From contig JBBPIR010000001.1 of NCBI GenBank assembly GCA_038040195.1, forward strand, positions 615,141 through 679,140: a stretch of DNA of 64,000 nucleotides, given 5' to 3'. This document shows, in pieces, positions 42,251 through 50,774 of the stretch; the first letter of the stretch is position 1; each line of letters begins with the position of its first letter. This DNA is from Chloroflexota bacterium. Its GTDB lineage: Bacteria > Chloroflexota > Limnocylindria > QHBO01. Under the pieces are notes generated by a model. The model had not been told where the DNA came from. It saw only the letters and a program-made list of their open reading frames with translations, and ran no database searches. The position numbers and the translations under genes are program-made.

Positions 42251-42811
42251 TCAGCGAGACGCCGCCCACTCCGTGGCGAGGATGGCGTAGACGAACTCGT
42301 CGCACCACTCGCCCTTGACGAACTCCGTCTCGCGAAAGTGCGCCTCGCGGCGCATGCCCAGCCGCTCCATGACGCGCGCCGATGCGGCATTCCGCGCGTC
42401 GCAGCTGCCGTAGATCCGATGCAAGCCCAGGTCCTCGAACCCGATCCGCAGCATCTCGGCCGTGGCCTCCGTGGCGTAGCCCTGGCCGTGGTAGTCCGGG
42501 TGCACGATGAAGCCCAGCTCCGCCTGGAGGTGCTCGCGGTTGACGCTGTGCAGGCTGACGTCCCCGATCAGCACGTCCGATTCGCGGACAACCGCCGCCA
42601 GCCGGAGCGCATCGCTCCCATCCTCAATTAACGTCATCCGCTTCAGCCGCTCCAGCTGGACCCGAACCTCGTCCAGCGTCCGCGGCCCCCAGTACAGGTA
42701 GCGGGTCACGTCCTCGCGGCTCTGCATCGCGTGGAGGGCGTCGAGGTCGCCGTCGTCGAACGGGCGCAGCAGCAGACGCTCGGTCTGCACCGGGAATATC
42801 ACGTGCGGCAT
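42251..42811 (-). CDS. RimJ/RimL-type GNAT acetyltransferase
   Basis: 186 aa. ERLLLRPFDDGDLDALHAM at the start and LGFIVHPDYHGQGYATEATA as the acetyl-CoA motif A, then HRIYGSCDARNAASARVMER, typical of the RimL/GNAT_3 group that acetylates protein N-termini or small amines. The target is not known. ATG at 42811, divergent from the hydrolase at 42924 with 112 bases between, where promoters for both should lie. Confidence 0.9.
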   Translation of the reverse strand: MPHVIFPVQTERLLLRPFDDGDLDALHAMQSREDVTRYLYWGPRTLDEVRVQLERLKRMTLIEDGSDALRLAAVVRESDVLIGDVSLHSVNREHLQAELGFIVHPDYHGQGYATEATAEMLRIGFEDLGLHRIYGSCDARNAASARVMERLGMRREAHFRETEFVKGEWCDEFVYAILATEWAASR

Positions 42812-42923
42812 CGTACGGGGGCTGCCCGCACGCCGCCATTGACCGGCGTAGACGACGCAGTAATCATGGGCTTGGCACGCTGGCCGGATCGGTCAGCAAC
42901 GCTGGAGCAGCCGGAGGTGGTCC

Positions 42924-43736
42924 ATGCGTGCGATCGCTGTCGAGGACGGACAGGCATCCATCCGTTACATCGAGGTCCCCGGCGCCGATCCCCCACTGGT
43001 GTGGATCCACGGCCTTATCTGCTCGTCTACTGGCGAGCTTCTGCCGGCGGCGGTCCAGCCACCGCTCCGAGGACGTCGCTCGCTGCTGGTCGACCTCCTG
43101 GGCTACGGCTACAGCGACAAGCCGGATGCATTCAGTTACACGCTGGAGGATCACACCGAGACCGTCGTCAAGCTGCTCGACGCCCTCGACGTGGACCGAT
43201 GCGCGCTGATCGGCCACAGCATGGGCGGCACCGTCGCGACCCTCGTTGCTGCAGCTCGTCCGGCTGCGGTAGCGGCCCTCGTGCTGGCCGAGCCGGGGAT
43301 CGACCTCAGCGGGACGCTGGCGCCCGGCATCGCCGAGCAGACCGAGGACGATTTCGCGGAGCGGGGCTTCGCCGAGTTCCTCACCGGCATGCGCACGGCA
43401 GCGGCCGAGAACCCGAAGGCCCCGCCGGCCGCGCACATCGGAATCACGCAGCTCATCAATCCGCGCGCGCTCCATCGGGTCTCGGTCTCGGTCATGCGTG
43501 GAACGCAGCCAACGATCCGCTCATTGCTGCGCGAGCTGGACTTGCCGCGGTTCTACCTCGGCGGCGAGAACAGTGACCAGGCGCTGCCCCCGCAGGATGA
43601 TCTCACCGCGACCGGCATGGTGTGGATGACGGTGCCGAATAGCGGACACGCCATGGGGCTGATGAACCCACACGGGTTTGCCCAAACGGTGGCGGCCGCG
43701 TTGGCGGGCCTGGACCTGGACCGAGATCAGGGGTAG
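42924..43736 (+). CDS. Alpha/beta hydrolase
   Basis: 270 aa. VWIHGLICSS contains the oxyanion-loop His-Gly, GYGYSDKPDAF the next loop, and CALIGHSMGGTVATLVAA the nucleophile elbow (Ser). The C-terminal His is in NSGHAMGLMNPHGFAQTV, and an acid in the segment before it. No signal peptide. The reaction is not determined from sequence. ATG at 42924 with GGAGGTGG upstream supports the start. Confidence 0.85.
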   Translation: MRAIAVEDGQASIRYIEVPGADPPLVWIHGLICSSTGELLPAAVQPPLRGRRSLLVDLLGYGYSDKPDAFSYTLEDHTETVVKLLDALDVDRCALIGHSMGGTVATLVAAARPAAVAALVLAEPGIDLSGTLAPGIAEQTEDDFAERGFAEFLTGMRTAAAENPKAPPAAHIGITQLINPRALHRVSVSVMRGTQPTIRSLLRELDLPRFYLGGENSDQALPPQDDLTATGMVWMTVPNSGHAMGLMNPHGFAQTVAAALAGLDLDRDQG

Positions 43737-43769
43737 TCGCCGGCGTCGACTCCGCCGATCAGGGGGCGC

Positions 43770-44579
43770 CTAGGCCGCCAGGAGCACCAACACCTCGGTC
43801 GGCTCAGTCTTCCCCCTCAAGGCGAGCTGTCGGTGTTCGAGCCCGACGTCGGGAAGGTGGGCGGATTCCGCCGCGGCGGTGGTGACCAGCAGCTCACCGG
43901 CTCCGGCTGCCGAGGCCAGGCGCGCCGCCACGTTCACGGGGTCACCCATAGCGGTGAGCTCCACTTGCTCACCTTGGCCAACGGTTCCGACGAACGCCAC
44001 ACCGGTGTTGACCCCGGCGCCGACGGGGAGCCACGGCTGCCCGGTGTCGTGCCCGGTCGCTGAGAGCAGCGCGCGGCCCGCCGCAATCGCCCGTTGCGCG
44101 TGGAGCTCGCCGGTGAGGGCAGGGATGAAGATCCCGATCACCTCATCCCCGACGAACTTGTCGACGATTGCGTCATGGTCGACCAGCACCATGGAGGCCG
44201 TCTCGAAAAATCGCTCCATCAGGGCGCGGAATTCGGAAGGACGCATGGACTCGGCCATGGTGGTCGATCCGCGCACATCGGCGAACAAGAGGCTGCACGG
44301 GATCTCCGCGCCGGCCCGATGCTCGACCAGCTGCTTGAAGCAGGCCGAGCAGTACTTGGGGTTCTTCGGCCAGGGCGCCTTGCCGATCAGTCGCATCAAC
44401 TGGCCGGCCGGCCCATGGAACGGCGACATACACAACTGGCACCGCGGTTGGCTTGGCACGCGGCGCATCAAGGCCCGGCCGAACCGCAAGCCTCGATTGG
44501 TGCCCAAGAGGACCCCGCGGCTGTAGTCCTCGTCGCGCGAAGCGTGCTCCGGATCCGATGGAGGTGGCGCTCGCGTCAC
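43770..44579 (-). CDS. Class III adenylate/guanylate cyclase with N-terminal Cys motifs
   Basis: 269 aa. N-terminal ~85 residues hold two CxxC pairs (CQLC and CSAC), so they may bind a metal. The cyclase domain follows: LLFADVRGSTTMAES (first metal Asp), VDKFVGDEVIGIF (second Asp and Lys), and ELTAMGDPVNVAARLA (Asp, Asn and Arg contacts). All key catalytic residues are present, so activity is expected, more likely on ATP given the Lys/Asp pair. No membrane helix. It lies 33 bases downstream of the convergent hydrolase gene. Confidence 0.85.
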   Translation of the reverse strand: MTRAPPPSDPEHASRDEDYSRGVLLGTNRGLRFGRALMRRVPSQPRCQLCMSPFHGPAGQLMRLIGKAPWPKNPKYCSACFKQLVEHRAGAEIPCSLLFADVRGSTTMAESMRPSEFRALMERFFETASMVLVDHDAIVDKFVGDEVIGIFIPALTGELHAQRAIAAGRALLSATGHDTGQPWLPVGAGVNTGVAFVGTVGQGEQVELTAMGDPVNVAARLASAAGAGELLVTTAAAESAHLPDVGLEHRQLALRGKTEPTEVLVLLAA

Positions 44580-44626
44580 AGCGCCCCTCGTCTATCCGGC
44601 GAAGGCGCGAAGGTCGATGGTCGCGG

Positions 44627-44899
44627 TCAGGACTTGGCCGATGCCGCCGTGCGGCGCTGGCGGGGCGCCGCCTTCTCGTTCGCCTCGGCGTCGTCCGCAT
44701 CTTCGTTCAGCGCGTCGCCGTTGGCCGGATCGTAGGCGCCCAGGGTGGCGGCATCGAGCAGGTCATTGATCAGGCGATCGGCGCGCTCGCGGAGCATGCG
44801 TCGGGTGGCGATGCCGCTGCGGGGGGCGAGCAGCACGCCAATGACCAGGCCCACGAAGAAGAAACGAATGGCGACTTTGACCCGGCTGAAGCTGAACAT
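44627..44899 (-). CDS. YtxH-like small membrane-associated protein
   Basis: 90 aa. FSFSRVKVAIRFFFVGLVIG, VLLAPRSGIATRRMLRERAD and RL are the YtxH pattern: one helix, then a 'LAPxSG...R' motif and an amphipathic helix; the tail is acidic then basic. The ATG at 44899 has GAGG upstream. YtxH proteins are small general-stress-type proteins of unknown function. It lies before the cyclase gene on the same strand (47 bases). Confidence 0.7.
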   Translation of the reverse strand: MFSFSRVKVAIRFFFVGLVIGVLLAPRSGIATRRMLRERADRLINDLLDAATLGAYDPANGDALNEDADDAEANEKAAPRQRRTAASAKS

Positions 44900-44943
44900 G
44901 ATCAACCTCGGTGAGCGTCGAAGCGGGAGCATACCACCGGCCG

Positions 44944-45234
44944 TCAGGGGCTCGGGGATGGGCTCCCTGGCGTGGATGGGCTTACCGATGGCGACGCCGA
45001 TCCCGATGCGCCCGGGCTCTCACTTGGCGCCGGGCTGCCGCTCCCGCTCGGCGCGGGGCTGAGGCTTGGGATCGGCACCGGCGTGGGCTCGGGGAACAGG
45101 GTGCTGGGCATGTTCAGCGCCGCCAGGACGAACATGAATGCGAATCCCAGGATCACGATCAAGACCCACACCCGCGCCATGCGCTCCCCGCGGGGCGGCA
45201 GCGCTCCTCGATACCCGGGCTGTTCCGCGCTCAT
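44944..45234 (-). CDS. Small membrane-anchored Pro/Ser-rich protein
   Basis: 96 aa. One helix (VWVLIVILGFAFMFVLAALN) then about 45 residues of Pro/Ser/Gly repeats (PSPAPSGSGSPAPSESPG). No family recognised. Start at ATG 45234, or more probably 45180, where GGGGAG sits upstream and the helix begins at once. The repetitive tail may be a cell-wall spacer. It lies 44 bases upstream of the YtxH-like gene. Confidence 0.5.
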   Translation of the reverse strand: MSAEQPGYRGALPPRGERMARVWVLIVILGFAFMFVLAALNMPSTLFPEPTPVPIPSLSPAPSGSGSPAPSESPGASGSASPSVSPSTPGSPSPSP

Positions 45235-45594
45235 CGGCCGGGAAGCCTAGCCGATCCTGAGTGATCCTGGATGTTCCCATCCGGAATCCGTCGGCCAGGC
45301 CACACGGTCATGCCTGTCGCTGATATGGCATACGGGTGCCTTCGGGCGGCCGCCAGGCTCACTGAGCGATCGCGGCGCGGCCCGACAGTTCGGATGCGGC
45401 GGTCATGGTGTGCGGCGCGGGTCATCGCCCTTCGTCGCGGTGCGGACGACCGGCGGGACCCAATCGTCGACGTGGACGAAGCGGTCGAACGATCCGCGCT
45501 GGCGCTGGCGGACAGTCGCTGGTATTGGATGGGCGCAACGCAACCGATCGGCACGCTCGAGCGCCATTGAAGACGACGTACTCATGAGGCCACG
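45235..45594. other. Gap without a supported gene upstream of the ECF sigma factor
   Basis: 360 bases. Open frames exist on both strands but lack ribosome sites and protein-like composition. A sigma-factor promoter would be expected here; I see no certain one. Confidence 0.4.
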
Positions 45595-46152
45595 GTGCCC
45601 CACCACCTCGTATCTCAGGCCCAGCGAGGCGACCACGACGCGTTCTCGGCCCTGATCACCGAGCGCATTCCAAGGCTGTACGGCGTCGCGGCCCTGATCA
45701 CCGGACGCCGCGACCTCGCCGAGGACGCCGTCCAGGAGGCACTGATCAACGCGTGGCGCGACCTGCCTCGACTGCGTGAGGCGGACAGGTTCGATGCCTG
45801 GCTGCATCGGCTGCTCGTCAATGCCTGTCACGACCAGGGACGGCGCCTCCGGCGCCAGCGAGGCGAGACGCCGCTGGCGGATCAGCAGTTCGCCGGCGAC
45901 CGGGACCCAGCGCAGACGGTCATAGCCCGCGACGAGATCGAGCGGGCATTCCGCTGGCTGAGCCACGAAGACCGAACCGTCGTCGTGCTCCGCCACTACC
46001 TCGGCCTGTCGACCAGGGAGGCGGCTGCGGCCATGGGGATGCGCGAGGGGACGCTGAAGTCGCGGCTGCATCGGTCCATGAAGGTGATGACCGCCGCCAT
46101 CGCGGCCGAAGCACGACCCACCGGGATCACCACGAGAGGACGACCGGCATGA
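45595..46152 (+). CDS. ECF-type RNA polymerase sigma-70 factor
   Basis: 185 aa from a GTG at 45595, with GAGG 7 bases upstream. Region 2: AFSALITERIPRLYGVAALI and RDLAEDAVQEALINAWRDLP; region 4: FRWLSHEDRTVVVLRHYLGL and TREAAAAMGMREGTLKSRLH. It starts with a short N-terminal segment and has no extension. Its stop overlaps the next gene by 4 bases, which codes for a membrane protein with a short cytosolic N-terminus, the usual layout of a sigma-anti-sigma pair. Confidence 0.9.
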   Translation: MPHHLVSQAQRGDHDAFSALITERIPRLYGVAALITGRRDLAEDAVQEALINAWRDLPRLREADRFDAWLHRLLVNACHDQGRRLRRQRGETPLADQQFAGDRDPAQTVIARDEIERAFRWLSHEDRTVVVLRHYLGLSTREAAAAMGMREGTLKSRLHRSMKVMTAAIAAEARPTGITTRGRPA

Positions 46153-47417
46153 ACGCGGAGGATCACCAGGCGGCCGAGCGGCGCCTCGCCGACTGGCTCA
46201 ACGACACGGCGCCCATGCCTCCGACGGACTTTACCGATCGGATGCTGGCGCACACCTCGACGCTGCCTCAGCAAGGCAGGGGAGGAATCATGGACATGTT
46301 CGCATTCCGCGCCCTCGGTGTCGCCGCGATCGTCGCGGCCGCGGTGGTCATCGGCCTCAACCTCTCCCGAGTCATCGGCCCAGAGCCCCCGGTCGGAGCA
46401 TCGCCGTCGCCGACCACCGGGGCCTTCGAGTCGATCGAGCCAACTGCGACGCCACCGGCGGTCGCCGAGCCGGGACGGATCGCATTCCAGGCCAATCGCG
46501 AGAATGAGACGAGCGGCATCTACGTGATGGATGCGGACGGCTCGAACGTCGTGCAGATGGTCGACGACCCGGCGGTCTATGAGATGTCCCCGATCTGGTC
46601 GCCGAACGGCTCGCTCATTGCCTACATCACCATGTCGGCCGACGGCACCATGCTGGGGGGCGTGTTCATCATCGATGCGGAGGGTGGCGAGCCGGTCCTG
46701 GTCGACGACAACTTCGCCTACGGGCCGGCGACCTGGTCTCCGGACGGATCGATGCTTGCCGTGGGCGGCGATGGTTCGGAGCGCGGCATTGGCGTCTACC
46801 ACGTGGCCGACGCTCGGTTCGAATCCCTGACCGAGGATGGAGGCACGGCGCCGCTCTGGTCGCCCGATGGCCTTCGCATCGCGTACAACGTCGCTCCGCC
46901 GAACGACATCCGAATCGTCGACGTTGCCTCGGGCGAGACTCGGAACCTGACGGATGACGCATGGAATGACTCGGTCGCCCGATGGTCCGAGGATGGCACG
47001 CAACTGATCTTCGTCAGCGACCGCGATACCGATCAGTCGAGGGACTCATCTCGCAGCTGGATCGTGTCAGCCGACGGCGGCGAGCCGGAGCTGCTTGGCG
47101 ACGACCCGGTGCTCGCATTCGCGCACTGGCTGTCACCTGACGGCGAGTGGCTCGCCTACCTGCACCCCGATGGCAGTGGCCTCCATCTCTCGCGCGCCGA
47201 TGGGAGCGAGGACCGGGTCGTGCACGCTACGGGGCCGGCCGACGAGGGCGCGAGCTGGGCATCGGACAGCAGCGCGTTCGTCTTCAGCAACGCCGGGGAG
47301 GCACCGCGGGACATCTTCCTCATGCGCGTCGACGCCGACGCACCCCAGCAACTGACGGATGATCCGGCCGATGAGAGCGCGCCGAACTGGGGACAGCCCC
47401 GGCAGCTGAGCGAGTGA
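46149..47417 (+). CDS. Putative anti-sigma factor with a TolB-like PD40 beta-propeller
   Basis: 422 aa. Residues 1-52 are a short cytosolic region (AERRLADWLNDTAPMPPTDF) resembling anti-sigma N-termini; one helix (ALGVAAIVAAAVVIGLNL); then a Pro/Thr linker and at least five PD40/WD40-like blades (GIYVMDADGSNVVQM, PIWSPNGSLIAY, ATWSPDGSMLAV, PLWSPDGLRIAY, ARWSEDGTQLIFVSDRD). There is no classical zinc-binding HxxxCxxC motif, so the anti-sigma role rests on coupling with the ECF gene (ATGA) and topology. The propeller would sense something outside the cell. Confidence 0.75.
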   Translation: MNAEDHQAAERRLADWLNDTAPMPPTDFTDRMLAHTSTLPQQGRGGIMDMFAFRALGVAAIVAAAVVIGLNLSRVIGPEPPVGASPSPTTGAFESIEPTATPPAVAEPGRIAFQANRENETSGIYVMDADGSNVVQMVDDPAVYEMSPIWSPNGSLIAYITMSADGTMLGGVFIIDAEGGEPVLVDDNFAYGPATWSPDGSMLAVGGDGSERGIGVYHVADARFESLTEDGGTAPLWSPDGLRIAYNVAPPNDIRIVDVASGETRNLTDDAWNDSVARWSEDGTQLIFVSDRDTDQSRDSSRSWIVSADGGEPELLGDDPVLAFAHWLSPDGEWLAYLHPDGSGLHLSRADGSEDRVVHATGPADEGASWASDSSAFVFSNAGEAPRDIFLMRVDADAPQQLTDDPADESAPNWGQPRQLSE

Positions 47418-47503
47418 GACCCGCTTGCTAACCTGCCGCCTTGACGTCGGTCAGACGGTCTTCTGAGACCATCGATGACGCGCCGCGCCGAGGCGCTGCG
47501 CCC

Positions 47504-48109
47504 TCAGCCGGCGGTCCCGAAGGTCGCCCGCCCGGCCGGTCGATACGTCTGGAGCATCACGCCGGACGACGTCGACCGCGACTCGACCAGCTCCAGGTTG
47601 TGCGTCTGGCCGCGCTCCGGGAAGAGCCGGCGCCCATCGCCCACCACGACGGGGAAGATCCGCAGATTGAGCTCGTCGACGAGGTCGTGCTCGAGCAGCC
47701 AACGGAGCAGCTCGCCGCTGCCGTGCACCTGGAGCTCGCGCCCCGGCTGCGTCTTGAGCTCGCGCACCGCCGCCTCGACGTCGCCATTGATCACGTGGGT
47801 GTTCTGCCACGTCGGGTCCTTGAGCGTGGTCGAGGGCACGTACTTGGGCAGGACGTTGATCCCGTGGGAGACCGGATCGCCCTTGTCGTGGTGCGGCCAG
47901 TACGGTTCCCAGATCTCCCAGGTCTTGCGTCCGAGGAGCAGCGCATCCGCGCGCTCGAACCACGAGGTCAGGAAGGGCCACATGTCCTCGTCGGCGTGCG
48001 CCGCCGTCCATCCGCCGCGCTCGAACCCGCCGCGCCGGTCCTCGTCGGGGCCCCCGGGACCCTGGTACACGCCGTCCACGGTCAGCATCATCGTGGCGGT
48101 CAGCTTCAT
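47504..48109 (-). CDS. RibD C-terminal/DHFR-like reductase
   Basis: 201 aa. MKLTATMMLTVDGVYQGPGG is the dihydrofolate-reductase-like start, ADALLLGRKTWEIWEPYWPH the loop with the nucleotide-binding strand, and VHGSGELLRWLLEHDLVDEL and FPVVVGDGRRLFPE the C-terminal half. It belongs to the YyaP/YwjB group. NADPH-dependent reduction is expected; the substrate is unknown. I chose ATG 48109 because AGGGAG lies 8 bases upstream; ATG 48115 would be too near it. Confidence 0.85.
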   Translation of the reverse strand: MKLTATMMLTVDGVYQGPGGPDEDRRGGFERGGWTAAHADEDMWPFLTSWFERADALLLGRKTWEIWEPYWPHHDKGDPVSHGINVLPKYVPSTTLKDPTWQNTHVINGDVEAAVRELKTQPGRELQVHGSGELLRWLLEHDLVDELNLRIFPVVVGDGRRLFPERGQTHNLELVESRSTSSGVMLQTYRPAGRATFGTAG

Positions 48110-48305
48110 GGTCATCGCTCCCTGCAAGTGATCGTCGAAGGTTAGACGACCGTTCGGACAAGCCCAATCGGCGAGCCGCGGAGGACCCCATCGCCGAACG
48201 CCCATGACGAGCCTGCCTATTGCGAACTTGCTGACTTGACCTCCGGCAGCCGCCTGGCCTATTCAAGAAAGACCTCGGCCTACACTGCACCCAGGAGGGA
48301 CGCAA

Positions 48306-48325
48306 GGTCAGGAGGGGTCAGGAGG
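48306..48325 (+). repeat. Tandem 10-bp repeat duplicating the ribosome-binding site
   Basis: GGTCAGGAGG occurs twice head to tail (48306-48315 and 48316-48325). Both copies contain AGGAGG. The second ends 8 bases before the SRPBCC ATG at 48334, ideal spacing; the first is 10 bases further up. Confidence 0.8.
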
Positions 48326-48333
48326 GTTGCAGG

Positions 48334-48780
48334 ATGGTTCCGTACTCCTCGGAGGTGACGATCGCCCGTCCGCCAAGCGAGGTGTTTCCTTGGCTCGTCG
48401 AGCCGGGAAAGCAGGCTCAATGGTCGGATGTGCCCATGCAGCTCCTCACCGAAGGTCCGCTGCGCCAGGGATCGCGGATGCGGCTCTCATTTGGCCGCGG
48501 GCCGCTGCATGCCAGCCTTGATCTTGAGATCACGAGCCTCGAGCCAGACGCGAAGATGGCCTTCACGACCGTTTCGCATGGCGGCATCCACTGGGAAGGC
48601 GCCTACGACCTAGCGCCGGCCGAAGGTGGTGGGACCCGCCTCGCGCAACAGGGAATGCTGCGCTTCAGCGGGCTGTGGCGAGTTCTCGAACCGATGATCG
48701 GTGCCGAGATCAAGCGCGGCGAAATCGCTGAGCTGGAGCGTCTCAAGAAGATTGTTGAGCGCCCGGTGGGCCCGCCCTAG
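48334..48780 (+). CDS. SRPBCC (START-like) family protein
   Basis: 148 aa. MVPYSSEVTIARPPSEVFPW, LVEPGKQAQWSDVPMQLLTE and IHWEGAYDLAPAEGGGTRLA are the typical SRPBCC order: N-terminal strand, helix with the Pro-Glu-Val-Phe, then the long beta sheet, ending in a helix. Ligand-binding pocket proteins of this kind bind hydrophobic molecules or act in immunity to toxins; function here is unknown. ATG at 48334 with a strong AGGAGG (in a tandem repeat). Confidence 0.8.
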   Translation: MVPYSSEVTIARPPSEVFPWLVEPGKQAQWSDVPMQLLTEGPLRQGSRMRLSFGRGPLHASLDLEITSLEPDAKMAFTTVSHGGIHWEGAYDLAPAEGGGTRLAQQGMLRFSGLWRVLEPMIGAEIKRGEIAELERLKKIVERPVGPP

Positions 48781-48854
48781 GGAATGTGGCATTCAGGCTG
48801 AGCCGCCGAATGGAATTCGTCGTGACTTCCGCCCGGCTTGCGGAGTAAGTCCGC

Positions 48855-50774
48855 CTATTCCGCGTTGCGCATGGACGGGATCAGCAGCCCACCCAGACCG
48901 GCGACCACCGCCACCGCCCCGCCCAGCATCAGGGTCTTGTCGGCCCCGATCACCCCCACCAACGCCCCCGACACCGCCATGGACGCCGCCATGACCCCGA
49001 ACACGAGGGCCTGGCGGGAGGTCACCACCCGCGCGAACAGGGCCTGCGGGGTCCGCTCCTGGAACAGGGTGATGTTGGGGATCACGAACGCAATGTTGGC
49101 GACCCCGGCCAGGAAGAAGAAGCCAATTGCCAGGACCGGATCGGTCACCAGCCCGGCCGCGATGAAGCTGGCGCCCAGGCCCACGAAGCCCGCGATGGCC
49201 ATCGGTCCCTTGCGGAAACTGCCGGCCACCGAGCCGATCACGAGCCCACCCACGATGCTGCCCAGGCCGACGGCGGACATCAGGAGCCCGTAGTTCACTG
49301 GGAAGCGGACCTGGGACTGGTCCAGGATGGTCTGGGCGTACAGGAGCGAGCACACGACCTCGGTCCCCACCGCCACCTGGGCCACGGTGCTGATCACGGT
49401 GTTGGCACGCAGCTCCGCCTGGCGGACCAGGAAGCCCGCGCCTTCGCGGACGTCTGCCCACAGCTGACCGATGCCGAACGCGCCCTCCGCGCGTTCGGAG
49501 GGAGCCACCCGCATGAGAGCCAGGAGCGCGGCCGATGCCAGGTACGAGATCGAATCCAGGACGAACGCGACGTAGATGACCGGGGACAGGATGGCCACCA
49601 GGAGGCTGGCCAGCGGTATTCCGACCAGGTCGGCCAGGGTCTCGGTCACGCTGGTCGCGCTGTTGGCGGGGACCAGGTCCTCGCGCTCCACGATCTGGGG
49701 CACCATCGAGTTCTTGGCCGGCTGGAAGAAGAGGCTCACGGTGGCCACCAGGAAGGCCACCAGGTAGACCAGCGAGATGTGGATGTCGATGACGAACGGC
49801 ACGGCCAGGACCATGGCCGCGCGGACCAGGTCGGAGACGATCATCGTCCGGCGCCGGTCCCATCGGTCCGCCAGGGCGCCCGCCCACGGACCGAAGAACA
49901 CGTTGGAGATCGCGGCGGCGGCGAACGTGAGCCCCACGTCCAGCGGCGTGCCTCGGGTCACGACCAGGAAGCCCAGGGCGACGTAGTGGACCCGATCGCC
50001 CATCAGGCTGATGAGCTGGCTGGTCCACAGCAGGGCGTAGTTCCGGTTGGCGGCCAGTCGCAGGTACGCGCGTAGGCCCCGTCGCTCCTCTGGGACCGCG
50101 ACCCCCGCAGCCGCCTCGGCCGCCTCGGCCGCCACCGCCGTGGCATACGCCTGGCCCAGCTGGAGCTCGCTCGCGGCCGTGCGCCGCAGCGGGGACGTGC
50201 CCAGGGCCACCGCCCGGCGGCTGAGAGCCACCCGGGTCATGGCCGCCACGATGGCCCACACGATGCCCAGCCACAGCAGCACGTCCCCCACGCTGACCAC
50301 GTCGCGCAGGATGGGGATGGGGATGGGCACCACGTCGCCGAACAACCCGCCGGCGGCCACGAACTGGGCCGCGGTCATTGCCCCGCCCAGCACCACGTGG
50401 AACGGGTCGCCGACCAGGTCCGCCAGGGTCAGCCCCGACGCCAGCAGGGCGCCCTCCCAGACCGGCATCTTGCCGGCGTTGAGCAGCACCGCCAGGATGT
50501 TCAGGCTGACCCCGATGGCCGCCACCTGGAGCCCGGGCACCGACCAGTTGCGGTACAGCCAGACCACGATCAGCCCATAGGTCAGGGGCAGGCCCCACGC
50601 CCCGGCGAACTCGGCCCCCACATCGGTCGTGACCAGGAGCCCGGACAGGAGGCGGACCGCCAGGGCCGCGCCCAGCAGCCACACCCAGCGCAGGCGCAGG
50701 TCGGCCAGGCGAGGCAGCTGTCCCCCGGCCAGGGCCCCGATGACGAGGCCCAGCAGGATGGAGCTAAGGAGCAT
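48855..50774 (-). CDS. DUF5317-MFS fusion transporter
   Basis: 639 aa. The first ~190 residues match DUF5317: GGQLPRLADLRLRWVWLLGA and SLNILAVLLNAGKMPVWEGA are its hallmarks, with about five helices. Residues ~220-630 are an MFS domain of the EntS/MFS_3 kind: MGDRVHYVALGFLVVTRGTP, ALADRWDRRRTMIVSDLVRA and REDLVPANSATSVTETLADL. MFS_3 members export siderophores or drugs. The fusion is unusual. The ATG at 50774 overlaps the HD-GYP stop by 11 bases. No substrate can be named. Confidence 0.8.
   Translation of the reverse strand: MLLSSILLGLVIGALAGGQLPRLADLRLRWVWLLGAALAVRLLSGLLVTTDVGAEFAGAWGLPLTYGLIVVWLYRNWSVPGLQVAAIGVSLNILAVLLNAGKMPVWEGALLASGLTLADLVGDPFHVVLGGAMTAAQFVAAGGLFGDVVPIPIPILRDVVSVGDVLLWLGIVWAIVAAMTRVALSRRAVALGTSPLRRTAASELQLGQAYATAVAAEAAEAAAGVAVPEERRGLRAYLRLAANRNYALLWTSQLISLMGDRVHYVALGFLVVTRGTPLDVGLTFAAAAISNVFFGPWAGALADRWDRRRTMIVSDLVRAAMVLAVPFVIDIHISLVYLVAFLVATVSLFFQPAKNSMVPQIVEREDLVPANSATSVTETLADLVGIPLASLLVAILSPVIYVAFVLDSISYLASAALLALMRVAPSERAEGAFGIGQLWADVREGAGFLVRQAELRANTVISTVAQVAVGTEVVCSLLYAQTILDQSQVRFPVNYGLLMSAVGLGSIVGGLVIGSVAGSFRKGPMAIAGFVGLGASFIAAGLVTDPVLAIGFFFLAGVANIAFVIPNITLFQERTPQALFARVVTSRQALVFGVMAASMAVSGALVGVIGADKTLMLGGAVAVVAGLGGLLIPSMRNAE

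Noticed and set aside
45271-45570. Small frames on both strands before the ECF gene
   Set aside because: No ribosome site and no consistent protein features.
46812-46834. GGTTCGAATCC-like sequence resembling a tRNA T-arm
   Set aside because: It lies in the coding sequence of the propeller protein and no other tRNA arms surround it.
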